From the NCBI RefSeq assembly GCF_000813985.1, contig NZ_JWLJ01000001.1, positions 1,699,476-1,763,475 on the forward strand: a DNA stretch of 64,000 nt. The letters are read 5' to 3'. Every line of letters starts with the position of its first letter. The first letter of the stretch is position 1. A model generated the notes under the pieces. That model made no database searches, was not told the DNA's origin, and saw only the letters and a program-made list of their open reading frames with translations. The position numbers and the translations under genes are program-made. Origin of the DNA: Ruegeria sp. ANG-R (GTDB lineage Bacteria > Pseudomonadota > Alphaproteobacteria > Rhodobacterales > Rhodobacteraceae). Positions 1 to 8,378 of the stretch are shown one piece after another.

Positions 1-840
1 GCGTGCGAACAGGTCGATCTCGGCCCCATCCAGCTTGACACAATGGGCGTGCCAGACATCCGACCCGGTCCAGCCAAGATCCTCGGCATATTGCCCGGGA
101 CGACATCCGAACTGGTCTTGCGAGTAGGCAATATCCTCATCGTTTTCCGCCAGATGTGTATGCAACATCACACCCTTGTCGCGCGCCAGAAGCGCGGCGT
201 CGCGCATCAGGTCTCTACTGACTGAAAACGGGGAGCAGGGCGCCAAACCAATCCGGCACATCGAGCCCTCGGATGAGTCGTGATATGCATCCACAACGCG
301 AATCATATCTTCCAGAATCGCTTGTTCCGCTTCGACCAGAGCATCGGGGGGCAAGCCGCCGTCGCTTTCACCGATACTCATCGCACCGCGTGTGGGGTGA
401 AAACGCAACCCCAACTCGGCGGCCGCATGGATCGTATCTTCCAGCCGAGCACCGTTAGGATAGAGATAGAGGTGATCAGAGCTCAGTGTGCAACCGGAAA
501 GCGCCAGTTCTGCCAAACCAATCTGAGCAGAGATGAACATCTCGTCGGGCCCAAAGCGCGCCCAGATGGGATAGAGCGTCCGCAGCCACCCAAACAACAA
601 CGCGTCCTGCCCACCGGGCACCGCGCGTGTAAGAGTTTGGTAAAGATGGTGATGCGTGTTCACCAATCCGGGTGTTACGACACATCCGGTGGCATCATGA
701 ACCTCACCGTTACTACTCAGACCCGGGCCGATCTGCGCAATCTTTCCATCGCGAACCAGCAGGTCGGCCCCTGCAAGCTCTTGCCGGTCATCATCCATCG
801 TCACGATCATGTCGGCGTTACGGATCAGAAATTCTGTCAT
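1..840 (-). CDS. Amidohydrolase, 8-oxoguanine deaminase-like (partial, runs off left edge)
   Basis: The reverse strand is open from an ATG at 838-840 to the window edge (280 codons, C-terminus missing). The protein starts MTEFLIRNADMIVTMDDD, the usual N-terminus of the cytosine deaminase/8-oxoguanine deaminase/hydroxyatrazine hydrolase branch of metal-dependent amidohydrolases. About 60 residues in lies the metal-binding motif NTHHHLYQTLTRA, and near residue 230 a second HTHLAEND block with a further metal-binding histidine. NTHHHLYQTLTRA followed by a long insert ending DHLYLYP is typical of 8-oxoguanine deaminases of proteobacteria, which act in purine salvage or degradation in the cytoplasm; this substrate assignment is inference. 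The gene lies 116 bp downstream of hisN in the same direction. Confidence 0.8.
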   Translation of the reverse strand, partial: MTEFLIRNADMIVTMDDDRQELAGADLLVRDGKIAQIGPGLSSNGEVHDATGCVVTPGLVNTHHHLYQTLTRAVPGGQDALLFGWLRTLYPIWARFGPDEMFISAQIGLAELALSGCTLSSDHLYLYPNGARLEDTIHAAAELGLRFHPTRGAMSIGESDGGLPPDALVEAEQAILEDMIRVVDAYHDSSEGSMCRIGLAPCSPFSVSRDLMRDAALLARDKGVMLHTHLAENDEDIAYSQDQFGCRPGQYAEDLGWTGSDVWHAHCVKLDGAEIDLFAR

Positions 841-956
841 TTTAGGGCACTCCCGCATCTGCCCGTCTCATGCATGGAGTGTTAGGCTGGTGGAAAACGG
901 GCACAAGAACCAGCCGCGTTCAATGTAAAGCGGCGACAGGGCTGCGGCAACTTGTT

Positions 957-1748
957 TTAGTATTGCTTTAGAATTTCCAGCGCAGCCGCGTGAATGTCCG
1001 CATTGGCCGCCGCGAGCGCGCGACCGCCGTTATGTGCCGGGGCACCCTGCCAATCGGTCACGATGCCTCCGGCGGCTTCGATTACGGCAATGGGGGCTTG
1101 AATGTCGTAGGCGTTCAGGCCTGCCTCAACCACCAGATCGATTTGCCCGGCAGCCAGCAAAGCGTAAGCATAACAATCCATTCCGTAGCGCGTCAGCTTT
1201 GCCCTCCGCGAAACGGCCCTGAATGCGGAGGCCTCGGTCTCGCTGCCAACCTCTGGAAAGGTCGTGAAGATGATTGCCTGGTCCAGAGATCGCGTTTCAC
1301 GCGTTCCAAGCGCTGCCCGACCCATCGGCCCTTTGACAATGGCTTGATCCTTGTCACCAATGAAGCGTTCACCGATATATGGCTGATCAATCACACCAAG
1401 TGCCGGTCCGGTGTCATCACTCAGTGCAATCAGCACGCCCCATGTGGGCGTGCCGCTGATAAATCCACGCGTGCCGTCGATAGGGTCCAGGACCCAGACC
1501 CGTCCGCTTGTACCGACGCTCTGACCAAATTCCTCACCCAGAATCCCGTCTTCAGGGCGGTGCTTTGCCAGCACCGCACGCATCGCTTTTTCCGCTTCGC
1601 GATCGGCGATGGTGACAGGATCGAACCCTGAAAGACGTTTATTGTCGGTTTTCAGGTTTGACTGACGGAAATAAGGAAGAATGGCCGCCCGCGCTGCGTC
1701 GGCCATTTCCTCGGCAATCTCAAGATCACTTCGTGGGATGTTTTGCAT
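957..1748 (-). CDS. hisN: Histidinol-phosphatase, inositol monophosphatase family
   Basis: 263 residues, the normal length for IMPase-type histidinol-phosphatases. Metal-binding signatures are present in order: GEEFG (about residue 72), DPIDGTRGF (about 88) and YDIQAPIAVIEAAGG near residue 215. The family dephosphorylates small sugar, inositol or histidinol phosphates with Mg2+; alphaproteobacteria commonly use this type as the penultimate enzyme of histidine biosynthesis. The TRGF...GTPTWGVLIAL context fits the HisN subgroup better than SuhB or CysQ, but substrate cannot be proved from sequence. It follows the XRE regulator gene by 44 bp and may share its transcript. ATG start at 1746-1748. 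Confidence 0.82.
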   Translation of the reverse strand: MQNIPRSDLEIAEEMADAARAAILPYFRQSNLKTDNKRLSGFDPVTIADREAEKAMRAVLAKHRPEDGILGEEFGQSVGTSGRVWVLDPIDGTRGFISGTPTWGVLIALSDDTGPALGVIDQPYIGERFIGDKDQAIVKGPMGRAALGTRETRSLDQAIIFTTFPEVGSETEASAFRAVSRRAKLTRYGMDCYAYALLAAGQIDLVVEAGLNAYDIQAPIAVIEAAGGIVTDWQGAPAHNGGRALAAANADIHAAALEILKQY

Positions 1749-1792
1749 GGCTTACCCGTGCGTCCAGCACCCCGCGAAGTCAAGTGATTGTA

Positions 1793-2164
1793 TCAGGCGA
1801 CGTCGCTCAGCACCCGGGCCAGCTCGAACAGGCGGCGGCGCTGATTTTCCGGAATCGCATAGTATGAGCGAACAAGATCAAGCGCTTCCTTGTCGCCCAT
1901 CAAATCTGCGGGGACCGATTTCTTGTCGGCGTCCGTCTTCTGGGCTTCTTCCAGACCCTCGAAAAAGAAGCTGACTGGAACATCCAATGCCTCGGCAATG
2001 TCCCAAAGGCGCGACGCGCTGATCCGGTTGGCACCCGTTTCGTACTTCTGGATCTGCTGAAACTTGATACCAACTTGCTGCGCCAACTGCTGCTGGGTCA
2101 TGCCAATCAGCCAGCGGCGATGCCGGACGCGTTTGCCCACATGGACATCGACGTGATGGGTCAT
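1793..2164 (-). CDS. XRE-family helix-turn-helix regulator
   Basis: 123 residues. Residues about 8-62 form a classic Cro/C1 HTH: GMTQQQLAQQVGIKFQQIQKYE then TGANRISASRLWDIAEAL. The C-terminal half is a short helical segment ending in an RRRLFELARVLSDV helix, as in a widely conserved single-domain XRE regulator of Rhodobacterales. The target genes are unknown. It is transcribed first in the hisN direction, and a TATTGC/GCAATA inverted repeat lies about 130 bp upstream, a possible autoregulatory site. RBS AGGAG at about 2171-2175 supports the ATG at 2162-2164. Confidence 0.85.
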   Translation of the reverse strand: MTHHVDVHVGKRVRHRRWLIGMTQQQLAQQVGIKFQQIQKYETGANRISASRLWDIAEALDVPVSFFFEGLEEAQKTDADKKSVPADLMGDKEALDLVRSYYAIPENQRRRLFELARVLSDVA

Positions 2165-2504
2165 TGGTAGTCTCCTTTACACACAAACACCTGTTCGGGA
2201 AACGGCGATAGCAGCCCTCTCCGCCAAGCTAGCGGGTTGCTGCTTAAGAACTCCCTAATTCCGGTCGTGCCCCCCGAACAGCACTATAGCGTAATATTGC
2301 CGCAATAGATTTTTTTTTCAAGTCGGTTGAATCAAGGAATGTCGACAGTGGTTTGCGGTTGTGCCGCCGAAATCGGACATCAGAGTTTCCAAATTGGGAA
2401 CAGGTCGCTTCTCTTTCCCGCCATCTCCGGAGCGACGCTTACGTTTGGAATTGACAAATGTGGACGCCACGCGGCCTATGTCGGAAAAAGAGCGGAGAGC
2501 AGTG
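2165..2504. other. Intergenic region between divergent XRE regulator and quinone reductase
   Basis: 340 bp without a convincing gene. Upstream ATGs in frame with the quinone reductase exist (for example 2361) but the homologous protein begins at 2505. The AT-rich part near 2284-2315 carries the perfect inverted repeat TATTGC-c-GCAATA (2295-2307) followed by a run of nine T. It is a plausible promoter/operator area for the regulator or for the reductase; no transcription start can be fixed. Confidence 0.4.
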
Positions 2505-3473
2505 ATGCAGGCATTTCGGGTCGAAACCAAAGGGGCACCTGCGCAGTTGCGCGAAACGCTGGAGGCGCCCCTCAACGACAATCAGGTCCGCATTTCAATC
2601 CGAGCCTGCGGTCTGAACTTTGCGGACCTTCTAATGCAGAAAGGGACCTATCAGGACACGCCCGAACCACCCTTTACATTGGGCATGGAGATCGCGGGTA
2701 TTGTCGTTGAAATTGGAAACAATGTCACGAATCTGAAGTCGGGTGATCGCGTTGCCGTTTATTCGGGCCAGGGGGGGCTGGCCGAATCAGGTGTCTTCGA
2801 CGCGGACCGGGCAATTCCTCTTCCCGACACCATGAGCTTTGAAGACGCCGCCGCGATTCAGATTGCCTATGGCACCAGCCACATCGCCCTTGAGCATCGG
2901 GCGCGCCTGCAGTCAGGCGAGACATTGCTGGTCACGGGGGCCGCAGGCGGTGTCGGTTTGACCGCTGTTGAGATCGGCAAACTGATGGGGGCCAGGGTCA
3001 TCGCGCAAGCGCGGGGTCGGGACAAGCTGGCCGCAGCGCAGAAAGCCGGAGCGGACTACCTGATTGATGCGGGTGAAGACCTGCGCGCACGCGTACGCGC
3101 GCTCGGCGGAGCTGACGTGGTCTACGACGCCATTGGCGGCGACGTTTTCAAGGCTGCATTCCGCGCAACCAATCCCGAGGGTCGCATTTTGCCCATCGGC
3201 TTTGCCGGAGGGGAAGTTCCTCAGATCCCTGCCAACCATCTTCTGGTCAAGAACCTGAGCGTTATCGGCGTCTATATCGGCGGTTATCTGAAATTCCGGC
3301 CCGAGATCGTGCGCGACAGTTTCAACACTCTGTTTCGCTGGCATTCGGAGGGGCGGATCAAACCTCACATCAGCCACGTCCTGCCCCTGCAGGCCGCAGC
3401 AAAAGGCCTGGAGTTACTGCGCGACCGCAAATCCACCGGCAAAGTGGTGATTACTGTCAACTCGCCACTTTAA
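2505..3473 (+). CDS. NADPH:quinone oxidoreductase family (zinc-free MDR)
   Basis: 322 residues from ATG 2505, with AGCGGAGAG just upstream. The protein begins MQAFRVETKG and has the GroES-like N-domain (NFADLLMQKGTYQ, PFTLGMEIAG) and a Rossmann domain with VTGAAGGVGLTAVEIGK around residue 145. The structural and catalytic zinc ligands of alcohol dehydrogenases are lacking, as expected for the quinone oxidoreductase (QOR) subgroup, which reduces quinones or activated alkenes with NADPH in the cytosol. The true substrate is not predictable. Its last 17 bp overlap the 3' end of the convergent LysR gene. The reading frame stays open upstream to 2361, but that extension does not resemble the family. 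Confidence 0.85.
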   Translation: MQAFRVETKGAPAQLRETLEAPLNDNQVRISIRACGLNFADLLMQKGTYQDTPEPPFTLGMEIAGIVVEIGNNVTNLKSGDRVAVYSGQGGLAESGVFDADRAIPLPDTMSFEDAAAIQIAYGTSHIALEHRARLQSGETLLVTGAAGGVGLTAVEIGKLMGARVIAQARGRDKLAAAQKAGADYLIDAGEDLRARVRALGGADVVYDAIGGDVFKAAFRATNPEGRILPIGFAGGEVPQIPANHLLVKNLSVIGVYIGGYLKFRPEIVRDSFNTLFRWHSEGRIKPHISHVLPLQAAAKGLELLRDRKSTGKVVITVNSPL

Positions 3474-4335
3474 GTGGTTGTGCACTCGGACGGGTGAAAT
3501 TCTGGCGCAGAAGATTGGCAAGCTCAGCCACATATTCCTCTCGCACCCGCTCGGCGCCATAGAGGTTGATGAACTGCACCGGCAATTCCGGAAGGACACC
3601 AGAATGATCAATCAGCTCCTGATGACCGGGCTGGGTTCCTTCCAGCAAAACACCCACCGCCAAATCGGCGCTGACAGTGGCTTCGACCGTGCGGTCGGAA
3701 TCGCTGTCGATGCTCATATCCCATTCGATCCCCGCGTCATCCAGCGCGGCAGTCGCAACCGGACGGAAAATGCAGTTGCGGCAGAACCCCAGGCGCAACG
3801 GTTTTTGCCGCCACGCTGATCCGTTCAGCGCGCCCACCCAGCGAAGTGGCATATGATGCAAGGTTTCCGCACCCTCGCCCGCACCCGATTCCGTCGTCAC
3901 AATCAGATCGAACCCTCCGCGTGCGAACTCTTCCTTCAATGCACGCGTGTTGGAGGTAACGAGATTCACGCTGACTCTGGGGAAACTGGAATTGAAACGC
4001 TTCAACACCCGCGGGATGAACGGGTGAACGACATCATGCGGCACACCCAGCACCACCTCGCCCTCGTAAGCCTGATCCGTCAGCCGGCCAATCACCTCGT
4101 CGTTCAGCGCGATCATCCTCCGCGCATAGGCAAGCAGTTGCTCCCCGGAGGCGGTGAGCGCAATGGTCCGGCCAGATCGATCCAGAAGTTCCAGCCCCAA
4201 TAGCTCTTCAAGCCGCTTGAGTTGCATCGAGACAGCAGATTGCGTGAGATGAAGAAATCCGGCTGCACGGGTCACGCCGCCGTGGTCGGCAACAGCTACG
4301 AAAGATCGTAAAGTAGTGATATCCAGATTTCGCAT
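3457..4335 (-). CDS. LysR-family transcriptional regulator
   Basis: 292 residues from ATG at 4333-4335. The N-terminal winged HTH reads LDITTLRSFVAVADHGGVTRAAG then LHLTQSAVSMQLKRLEELLG, diagnostic for LTTRs; residues about 90-290 are the effector-binding domain. The start at 4335 is preferred over the upstream ATG at 4362 because AAGGA lies 8-9 bases before it and homologues begin MRNLDI. The divergent DUF1127 gene starts 126 bp away with a strong palindrome in between (4339-4369), so autoregulation and control of that small gene are likely. Effector unknown. Confidence 0.88.
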   Translation of the reverse strand: MRNLDITTLRSFVAVADHGGVTRAAGFLHLTQSAVSMQLKRLEELLGLELLDRSGRTIALTASGEQLLAYARRMIALNDEVIGRLTDQAYEGEVVLGVPHDVVHPFIPRVLKRFNSSFPRVSVNLVTSNTRALKEEFARGGFDLIVTTESGAGEGAETLHHMPLRWVGALNGSAWRQKPLRLGFCRNCIFRPVATAALDDAGIEWDMSIDSDSDRTVEATVSADLAVGVLLEGTQPGHQELIDHSGVLPELPVQFINLYGAERVREEYVAELANLLRQNFTRPSAQPLKVAS

Positions 4336-4338
4336 TTC

Positions 4339-4369
4339 AATATTCCTTATGAGTTGCGTCATAAATATT
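4339..4369. promoter_or_regulatory. Candidate LysR operator (TTATGA-N6-TCATAA)
   Basis: TTATGA (4347-4352), six bases, then TCATAA (4359-4364) form a perfect inverted repeat, extended by AATATT on the left and ATATT on the right. LysR regulators typically bind an interrupted palindrome of T-N11-A form in the divergent promoter next to their own gene, and this one sits directly upstream of the LysR start and contains its RBS. Binding is inference. Confidence 0.55.
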
Positions 4370-4461
4370 CATTTCCAAAATGTGTCAGATTGCCCCATAT
4401 AGATCAAGGAAATTGATTGAAGCATCGCGTTTCATCAAGCAACCATGAAAGGGCAATGATC

Positions 4462-4680
4462 ATGACCCATATAGCCATCTCAACCCCTCAACGCATCAAA
4501 CGTAAGGCAATTGGCGCACGGCTGCTTGACCTGCTTAGCCTCGCACGGCAACGTCGCACGCTCGCCCGGCTTGACGATCGTGCACTTAAAGACATTGGCA
4601 TAACCCGCTCTGAGGCACGTGCCGAGGCAGCCCGCCCGGTCTGGGATGCACCCGAGAACTGGCACAAACACCTGTATTAA
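4462..4680 (+). CDS. DUF1127 small basic protein
   Basis: 72 residues. The C-terminal half is the DUF1127 signature: LARLDDRALKDIGITRSEARAEA, after an arginine-rich helix (RLLDLLSLARQRRTLA). DUF1127 proteins are small basic alphaproteobacterial proteins; some members take part in phosphate, carbon or virulence regulation through RNA or protein contacts, but this one has no assigned job. ATG 4462 follows GAAAGGG at 4447-4453; ATG 4456 is an alternative. A strong terminator follows 17 bp after the stop, so it is a monocistronic gene, divergent from the LysR gene. Confidence 0.82.
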   Translation: MTHIAISTPQRIKRKAIGARLLDLLSLARQRRTLARLDDRALKDIGITRSEARAEAARPVWDAPENWHKHLY

Positions 4681-4696
4681 TTTAAAAATACCGACG

Positions 4697-4734
4697 ATTT
4701 GGCGACTTCAACCGAGAAGTCGCCAAATTTTTTG
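4697..4734 (+). terminator. Rho-independent terminator after DUF1127 gene
   Basis: A 13-bp perfect stem (4697-4709 with 4716-4728), six-base loop AACCGA, followed by a T tract. It closes the DUF1127 transcript. Confidence 0.85.
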
Positions 4735-4875
4735 CGCGAGTCGCAAAATTTGCTGACAGTTTTGCTGAGATTTGGTCGCAAAACCCTTGAAACGGGGGCC
4801 GTACTCTCCGATATTTACTGAGAAACCGACCTGCAATCGCAGGCCGGGCCTAGAATATTGAAGGGAGACCCTTAA

Positions 4876-5613
4876 ATGGCACAATTCGACACGATCCGGA
4901 CGGCCTCCGGCGCGCGCGCTGCCGAGATTGACGAGGGCCTGCGCGCCCATATGAACAAAGTCTACGGCACAATGTCCGTGGGTATGCTGATTACCTTTGC
5001 TGTGGCTTGGGCCGTTGGCTCTAGCCCGCAGCTGCTTTCGATCTTCCGTGATCCAGTCACGCTAAGCCCCAACATCCTGGGCTGGATCGTGATGTTCGCT
5101 CCCCTCGCGATGGTGTTTGGCTTTGGCGCCGCCATCAACCGTCTGTCGGCTGCCGGTGCACAGCTGTTCTTCTATGCCTTCGCAGCTGTCATGGGCTTGT
5201 CGATGAGCTGGATTTTCGTGGCCTTCACCGGCCTTTCGATTGCACAGGTATTCCTTGTGACATCGATCGCGTTCGCGGGCTTGTCGCTCTACGGTTACGT
5301 GACCAAGAAAGACCTGTCCGGCATGGGCACTTTCCTGATGATGGGTGTGATCGGCCTTATCGTGGCCATGGTCATCAACATCTTCCTGCAATCGCCAGCG
5401 ATCATGTTCGCAGTGTCGATTCTTGGTGTTCTGATCTTTGCGGGCCTGACCGCCTATGACACGCAGAAGATCAAGACGACCTACCTGCAGATGGCCCATG
5501 CAGGCGATCAGGAGTGGCTGGGCAAAGCGGCGATCATGGGGGCGTTGAACCTGTATCTGGACTTCATCAACATGTTCATGTTCCTGCTGCAGCTGCTGGG
5601 GAACAGAGAGTAA
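4876..5613 (+). CDS. Bax inhibitor-1/YccA family membrane protein
   Basis: 245 residues with seven hydrophobic segments spread from about residue 30 to the C-terminus, as in the BI-1 (UPF0005/TMBIM) family. The C-terminal family signature is present: ILGVLIFAGLTAYDTQKIK followed by GALNLYLDFINMFMFLLQLLG. The conserved aspartates of this region form the pH sensor in characterised BI-1 calcium-leak proteins. Its bacterial role (membrane protein quality control or ion leak) is not settled. RBS GGGAG at about 4863-4867 supports ATG 4876. A terminator follows directly, so it is monocistronic. Confidence 0.9.
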   Translation: MAQFDTIRTASGARAAEIDEGLRAHMNKVYGTMSVGMLITFAVAWAVGSSPQLLSIFRDPVTLSPNILGWIVMFAPLAMVFGFGAAINRLSAAGAQLFFYAFAAVMGLSMSWIFVAFTGLSIAQVFLVTSIAFAGLSLYGYVTKKDLSGMGTFLMMGVIGLIVAMVINIFLQSPAIMFAVSILGVLIFAGLTAYDTQKIKTTYLQMAHAGDQEWLGKAAIMGALNLYLDFINMFMFLLQLLGNRE

Positions 5614-5637
5614 AACTGTACTCATACAAAACGCGAA

Positions 5638-5676
5638 AGACCCGCCTAACGCTGTGTTAGGCGGGTCTTCTTTTTT
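5638..5676 (+). terminator. Rho-independent terminator after BI-1 gene
   Basis: 13-bp perfect stem (5638-5650 with 5656-5668), five-base loop GCTGT, then TCTTTTTT. A strong intrinsic terminator. Confidence 0.9.
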
Positions 5677-6135
5677 GGGGACTTGGTTGGCGGCAGAGCG
5701 TAAATTTCGATCAAACGCACAACAGATTCCGTAAAATCAGGCTGAGAAGAACAGCTTCCAAAACCCATGGCTCGCGGGAAACAGAGGCCACAATCACCCG
5801 GTGAACTTTCCCAATCGACTGCCCTCAATCTATACCGCCACCTCTGCTTTCAATGCCGATGGCGACATGCGCGGGAGCAGTCTCGATATTGTTAGGTCAC
5901 AAAAGGGCCGCTCGCTGGCGCGCTGGCTGATATACGAAGTATGATCGCAATTGTCTAAAAGCGCATCTGCTCCATTCTCAGAATCAAAAGCACGAAAACG
6001 CGGTAATTTCGGGTTTCTTCATTCTGGATCGGTGCTTACGCGCTTTTGAGAGCGAAAGCTCGCCCCCGAGAAACTCTTTTCTGGTATTTGATGGCTTGCA
6101 ACACCAAGCTCAGCTCTGATTTCTTACTTAAGAGC
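5677..6135. other. Gene-poor region, possible non-coding RNA
   Basis: About 460 bp with no ORF that resembles a protein. The minus-strand ORF 5646-5828 runs through the terminator and is not credible. Between about 5956 and 6050 there are paired segments AAAAGCGC and GCGCTTTT enclosing further partial complementarity (AAAGCAC with GTGCTT), which would fold into a long stem. No tRNA, tmRNA or 6S consensus was recognised. Confidence 0.3.
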
Positions 6136-6171
6136 AAAAAAACCTGCCGCGATGATCGCCGCAGGTTTTGT
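6136..6171 (-). terminator. Terminator for the 6239-6745 lipoprotein gene
   Basis: Read on the minus strand: AAAACCTGC pairs with GCAGGTTTT across an inner GCGAT/ATCGC stem with one mismatch, followed by seven T. It lies about 70 bp past the lipoprotein stop codon. Confidence 0.75.
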
Positions 6172-6238
6172 GTTTGAATTGCCCAACCGCACCAGATGCC
6201 TCACTGCAGCGGCACGGTTCCATCGAGAGATTTTGCGA

Positions 6239-6745
6239 TCAGCTACAGTTTAGCGGGACCGCAAAGCCCGAGCTTCGTTTTGATGATCCTTTGCCATAGA
6301 CCTCTCCAGCAGGGAGGCAACCGGTAAACCGCTCGGTTTCGTTGCCGAAGATGGTACCAATGGAATTGTCGACCCTGGTGTCTCCCTCCTCGGTCCGCAA
6401 AACACCGAACAAGGTACCGTTTACACTGACCGTGCTAAGCAAGAGGTTGGTGCTCTGACCTGACATCTGAACGGCGCTGGTGTCGGTACGACCGCCATTT
6501 TCGATTGCGACCTTCGCCATCTTGGAGATTTCGGTGTGATCGGATGCGACCTGAACCGTGGGCAGTTTGGCGAGTTCCGCCGGAATGTTGGTTGCAGGCG
6601 GCACGAAGGCCACGGCGCCTTTCACGTCGGAAACCGTACGCGGTTCACCATCTATCCCGGTGAAACCAACGCCTTCGCGATTAAAGGGATCTTCGCAGGC
6701 TGCCAAAGTCAGTACAGCGATAGCGGGCAACAAGATTTTTTTCAT
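6239..6745 (-). CDS. Putative lipoprotein of unknown function
   Basis: 168 residues starting MKKILLPAIAVLTLAACEDP: a short basic N-terminus, hydrophobic core and lipobox LAAC, so a predicted signal-peptidase II substrate with the mature N-terminal cysteine at about residue 17. The mature part is rich in small polar residues, with a late pair of cysteines (TGCLPAGE and the penultimate NCS) that could form a disulfide. No catalytic motif recognised. An ATG four codons upstream (6757) exists, but the lipobox spacing favours 6745. Monocistronic by the terminator downstream. Confidence 0.7.
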   Translation of the reverse strand: MKKILLPAIAVLTLAACEDPFNREGVGFTGIDGEPRTVSDVKGAVAFVPPATNIPAELAKLPTVQVASDHTEISKMAKVAIENGGRTDTSAVQMSGQSTNLLLSTVSVNGTLFGVLRTEEGDTRVDNSIGTIFGNETERFTGCLPAGEVYGKGSSKRSSGFAVPLNCS

Positions 6746-6913
6746 GGCGGTCAACATTTTGGAAAGGTTACCTCAAGCGTAGCGGCAGGGTGTACGAAAA
6801 TGCAAGCCGCCTGAGTCCAGAACGGTCAACTGGCTGATGCGCCCGTGCAACGCCCGCCTTCGGCGAGTCACATGATCTGTGATGGCGTGAGGGTTGCGAA
6901 TTACCGGTGGCAA

Positions 6914-6947
6914 CAAAAAAGGACCTTGCCAAGGCAAAGTCCTTTTC
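6914..6947 (-). terminator. Rho-independent terminator after rpmG
   Basis: On the minus strand AAGGACTTTGCC pairs with GGCAAGGTCCTT with one wobble, followed by a run of T (A6915-A6920 on the plus strand). It lies 25 bp after the rpmG stop. Confidence 0.8.
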
Positions 6948-6971
6948 AGATGTTCCGATCAAGAAAGCAGA

Positions 6972-7139
6972 TTACTTGATCTTGCCTTCTTTGTACTCGA
7001 CATGCTTCCGAGCGACCGGGTCGTATTTACGAATGGTCATTTTCTCGGTCATGGTGCGCGCGTTCTTTTTGGTCACGTAGAAGTGGCCCGTGCCCGCGGT
7101 CGAGTTCAGACGGATCTTGATTGTCGTCGGCTTCGCCAT
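6972..7139 (-). CDS. rpmG: 50S ribosomal protein L33
   Basis: 55 residues, [20 protein letters not shown] onwards, with [10 protein letters not shown] and [16 protein letters not shown]: the complete L33 sequence of the alphaproteobacterial type without the zinc-binding cysteine pairs (a C-minus paralogue). L33 binds 23S rRNA near the E site. Start at 7139 is fixed by the conserved N-terminus and a preceding GGAGATAAC. It stands alone, with its own terminator. Confidence 0.97.
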   Translation of the reverse strand: MAKPTTIKIRLNSTAGTGHFYVTKKNARTMTEKMTIRKYDPVARKHVEYKEGKIK

Positions 7140-7517
7140 GGTTATCTCCTGCGTCCGAAAAGGCAGGGGCCTTTCGGTTGAATCCTTATGAGCGTGCGCT
7201 TTTACCTGCTCATGCGCCCAAGTCAACCGGATTCGCCGCACTCGGGGAACAATTCCTGACGCTGCTTCAAGAGCAGCCGATTTGGTGCGCTCACGATTCT
7301 GTGATAGGGTCACGCCAACGCGCGAAACCAGCTTCGCGGATCGAGATAATCACCAGCCGGATGCGAAACCCGGCGCCCAAAACCACTCACATCAATAGTT
7401 ACGCCCGGCTGCGACCCTGTCCGGGTTTTTCGATTTGCACGCAATCCTGCGCGCAACATGGCCATGGAACCGGCCTGTCTTGGGGTTCCGAATTAATAAC
7501 CAGTAAGGGAGAGAAAT
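7140..7517. other. Divergent intergenic region rpmG / GYD gene
   Basis: About 380 bp with no convincing ORF. It must hold the rpmG promoter (minus) and the promoter of the GYD gene (plus). The end carries AAGGGAGAG just before ATG 7518. No clear operator or RNA fold was found. Confidence 0.35.
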
Positions 7518-7850
7518 ATGCCTGTTTTCATTACCTATGCGTCTTATTCCCAAGATGGGGTCAAAGGAATGTTGGCGAAGCCGGAAGATCGCACCGGGCC
7601 CGTCAAGGCCTTGCTTGAGAAAGCAGGCGGCAAGCTGATCTCTTTTTACATCACCACCGGCACCAATGATGTCGTCGTCATCAGCGAACTGCCCGAAGGC
7701 AGCGATGCTGTGGCAATTGGCATGGCCGTCGCGGGTACAGGTGCGGTTGCCAGAATCGAGACCGTTCGCGCTTGGTCGGCACAGGAATTTGTTGCCGTCG
7801 CCGAGAAGGCCGCGGCACTCGGTGGCACCTACACTCCCCCGGGCGGGTAA
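7518..7850 (+). CDS. GYD-domain protein
   Basis: 110 residues, a whole-length GYD domain: MPVFITYASYSQDGVKGML, then ALLEKAGGKLISFYITTGTND and a C-terminal ARIETVRAWSAQEF helix. These dimeric ferredoxin-like alpha/beta-barrel proteins are of unknown function and common in Rhodobacterales. Strong RBS AAGGGAGAG 7 bases before ATG. It converges with rnpB, its stop lying 8 bp from the RNA 3' end. Confidence 0.85.
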   Translation: MPVFITYASYSQDGVKGMLAKPEDRTGPVKALLEKAGGKLISFYITTGTNDVVVISELPEGSDAVAIGMAVAGTGAVARIETVRAWSAQEFVAVAEKAAALGGTYTPPGG

Positions 7851-7858
7851 CAGGATAT

Positions 7859-8258
7859 GCGCGGAGGGCCTGTAAGCCGGATCCTGTTCCGGGGTTGCCC
7901 CCTTCGATGACCATTCCTCTAGGCCGCGCATTGCTGCGCGGCTCGAGCTGCCAACCCGGTCCCTCTCGGCCAAGGCGTGCCTAGCGGCGGTATCGGTTCA
8001 CACCGACCGGCCCGCGCGGGGACCCTATTCGGCATTGCTCCCGGTGGGGCTTGCCGTGCCACCGCTGTTGCCAGCGGCGCGGTGGGCTCTTACCCCACCG
8101 TTTCACCCTTGCCCTGGACCGAAATCCCGGGCGGTCTGATTTCTGTGGCGCTTTCCGTCGGGTTTCCCCGCCCGGGCGTTACCCGGCACCGTTGCCTTGT
8201 GGAGTCCGGACTTTCCTCTCGGGCCATGCGGCCCCAGCGGCCATCCGGCCCTCCGCGC
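7859..8258 (-). ncRNA. rnpB: RNase P RNA (M1 RNA)
   Basis: About 400 nt on the minus strand. The ends pair as helix P1: GCGCGGAGGGCC (5', 8258 down) with GGCCCTCCGCGC (3', 7870-7859). The universally conserved CR-I block GAGGAAAGTCCGGACTCC is at 8218-8201 and the 3' block CCGGCTTACAGG near 7885-7868, which together form helix P4. The size and the intervening GC-rich helices fit a type A alphaproteobacterial RNase P RNA, which cleaves 5' leaders from pre-tRNA. Several long ORFs on both strands here are by-products of the GC-rich RNA gene. Confidence 0.95.
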
Positions 8259-8378
8259 CTGGGCTGGGTATGCTTTGGGCCGGAGGGCGTCAAGAGGAGA
8301 GCGTGCAAAGGGGCCAGCCCCTTCTTTGCCTGCGGCAAATTCATCCCCGGGATATTTTTGGCCAGATGAAGAGGTGGA

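Noticed and set aside
5646..5828. 60-codon minus-strand frame
   Set aside because: Its end runs through the strong terminator of the BI-1 gene and it lacks an RBS or recognisable motif.
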